Source of the DNA: Microscilla marina ATCC 23134
GTDB lineage: Bacteria > Bacteroidota > Bacteroidia > Cytophagales > Microscillaceae
Length of the DNA stretch: 54,629 nt
NCBI RefSeq assembly: GCF_000169175.1
Contig: NZ_AAWS01000060.1
Coordinates: forward strand, 1 to 54,629
Direction: 5' to 3'
This document shows positions 54,146-54,629 of this stretch, piece by piece (the first letter of the stretch is position 1; each line of letters opens with the position of its first letter). The position numbers and the translations under genes are program-made. The notes below the pieces were generated by a model, which saw only the letters and a list, made by a program, of their open reading frames with translations, was not told the origin of the DNA and did not search any database.

Positions 54146-54629
54146 TAAAGTAAAAAACGAGACCCTAACAGAATCTCGTTTTTCTTTCCTAACCACAAAG
54201 CTTATTAAATATCTTTGGTTAGTATATATTCAAACCAAAGACCAAAAGCATTTTAGCTTGAAAAATATTTTTTAAGTGATTGATAATCAGTAAAATAAAA
54301 TTTTATTTTTTTATTTTCACGGAAGTAGGTGAACTGCAAAATAGTGATTTTTATACGTTATTTCGTAATGGTTTTGGTATTTCGTTAATGGGAACAATCC
54401 CTTGTGGTTGCTCTCCTTCGTGAAGGTCTTACCGCAGGGTGACCTGAGCAATTCCATTCGAAACGTTGTGTACGACTTGTGTAAGAGCTTCTAACAGTTT
54501 GTCGTGCTTGTTCAATCGCATAGCAACCAACTCCAATACTACCCTCCGTGAAGGTCTTACCGCATGGTGACCTGAGCAGTGCCATTCTAAACACCATACA
54601 CGACTTGTGTAACGACTTCTGGGTTGGCA
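54146..54629 (+). repeat. Array unit 5 (cut by window end)
   Basis: First 484 bp of a unit closest to unit 4, with GGTCTTACC motifs at 54422 and 54550. The second has T for G (CGCATGGTGACC). Confidence 0.75.

Larger units (their letters stand above)
51503..54629. repeat. Tandem array of 628-684 bp units, open at the window end
   Basis: Five units begin at 51503, 52187, 52862, 53518 and 54146 with the shared text TAAAGTAAAAAACGAGACCC. Each starts with a bidirectional stem-loop and a TATCTTTG box, then holds an AT-rich stretch, two or three copies of GGTCTTACCGCAGGGTGACC and other hairpins. Minus-strand frames ending in LLRSPCGKTF and HPAVRPSRRRA are translations of that motif and differ in phase between units, so no gene is called. 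Reads as a ncRNA array or satellite repeat. Confidence 0.85.

Noticed and set aside
52034-54597. Minus-strand frames in the array (starts MVRKEKRDSVRVSFFTL, or text LLRSPCGKTF and HPAVRPSRRRA)
   Set aside because: They are translations of the repeated terminator and of the GGTCTTACC motif; frames, starts and lengths are not kept between units and composition is not protein-like.
51503-54629. CRISPR array
   Set aside because: Units are over 600 bp, there are no short unique spacers between 25-40 bp repeats, and no cas gene is seen.
51503-54629. Integron cassette array, retron or diversity-generating retroelement
   Set aside because: No integrase or reverse transcriptase in the window, no attC-like sites recognised, and units differ by scattered changes and segment loss rather than by adenine-specific variation.
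1-54629. tRNA, rRNA or tmRNA genes
   Set aside because: I looked for TTCGAATC/TTCAAATC-type T-arms with CCA ends and rRNA core motifs by eye and found none convincing; a covariance search would be decisive.

Overview
The window reads as chromosome of a gliding/marine-type Bacteroidota, most like the Cytophagales (gene content and protein style recall Microscilla; this is an inference, no database was searched). Reasons: secreted giants with Por/T9SS type A C-terminal sorting domains, a carboxypeptidase-regulatory-like plus TonB-dependent receptor, TPR-SpoIIE regulators, many SPase II lipoproteins, and promoters of the TTTG-N19..23-TAnnTTTG type with no strong Shine-Dalgarno signals.

Layout. 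1-5.4 kb (minus strand): a TPR/SpoIIE phosphatase cut by the window edge, a hybrid sensor kinase with a periplasmic solute-binding domain, and rarA. 5.9-18.6 kb (minus strand): a tandem array of related cassettes. Reading in the direction of transcription each full cassette is A (KTFEEFW-family protein with a diversified C-terminus), B (diversified lipoprotein with a shared C-terminal tail), C (MAPERL-family protein) and D (exported MORN/YwqK-like protein), closed by a near-identical terminator. The first unit is A4-B5-B4, with the only full-length A; the later A copies lack its N-terminal 145 residues. Three of the four D genes carry the same -1 frame break at one A-tract, whereas one copy is intact. 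This is the best candidate for an undescribed polymorphic effector/immunity-like system.

18.8-26.7 kb: a lipocalin-like lipoprotein, an NHL-repeat secreted protein and a 1737-residue secreted PKD protein, the last two with T9SS tails. 27-51.5 kb: mostly housekeeping and signalling genes (LptF/G permease, tgt, glycosyltransferases, two ECF sigma factors, redoxin lipoprotein, methyltransferases, apaG, ung, response regulator-histidine kinase, SMI1/KNR4 protein, DUF4349 lipoprotein, YwqK-like protein, a decayed MFS transporter, a beta-helix/ion-channel-like fusion, a TonB receptor, a metallopeptidase with a VHL-beta-like tail, an AlkB-like dioxygenase).

51.5-54.6 kb (continuing past the window): five tandem units of 628-684 bp without convincing genes. 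Each opens with a conserved bidirectional terminator followed at once by a TATCTTTG promoter box, and contains repeated hairpin motifs. The layout suggests repeated promoter-RNA-terminator cassettes of a long structured non-coding RNA, or a satellite-like repeat.
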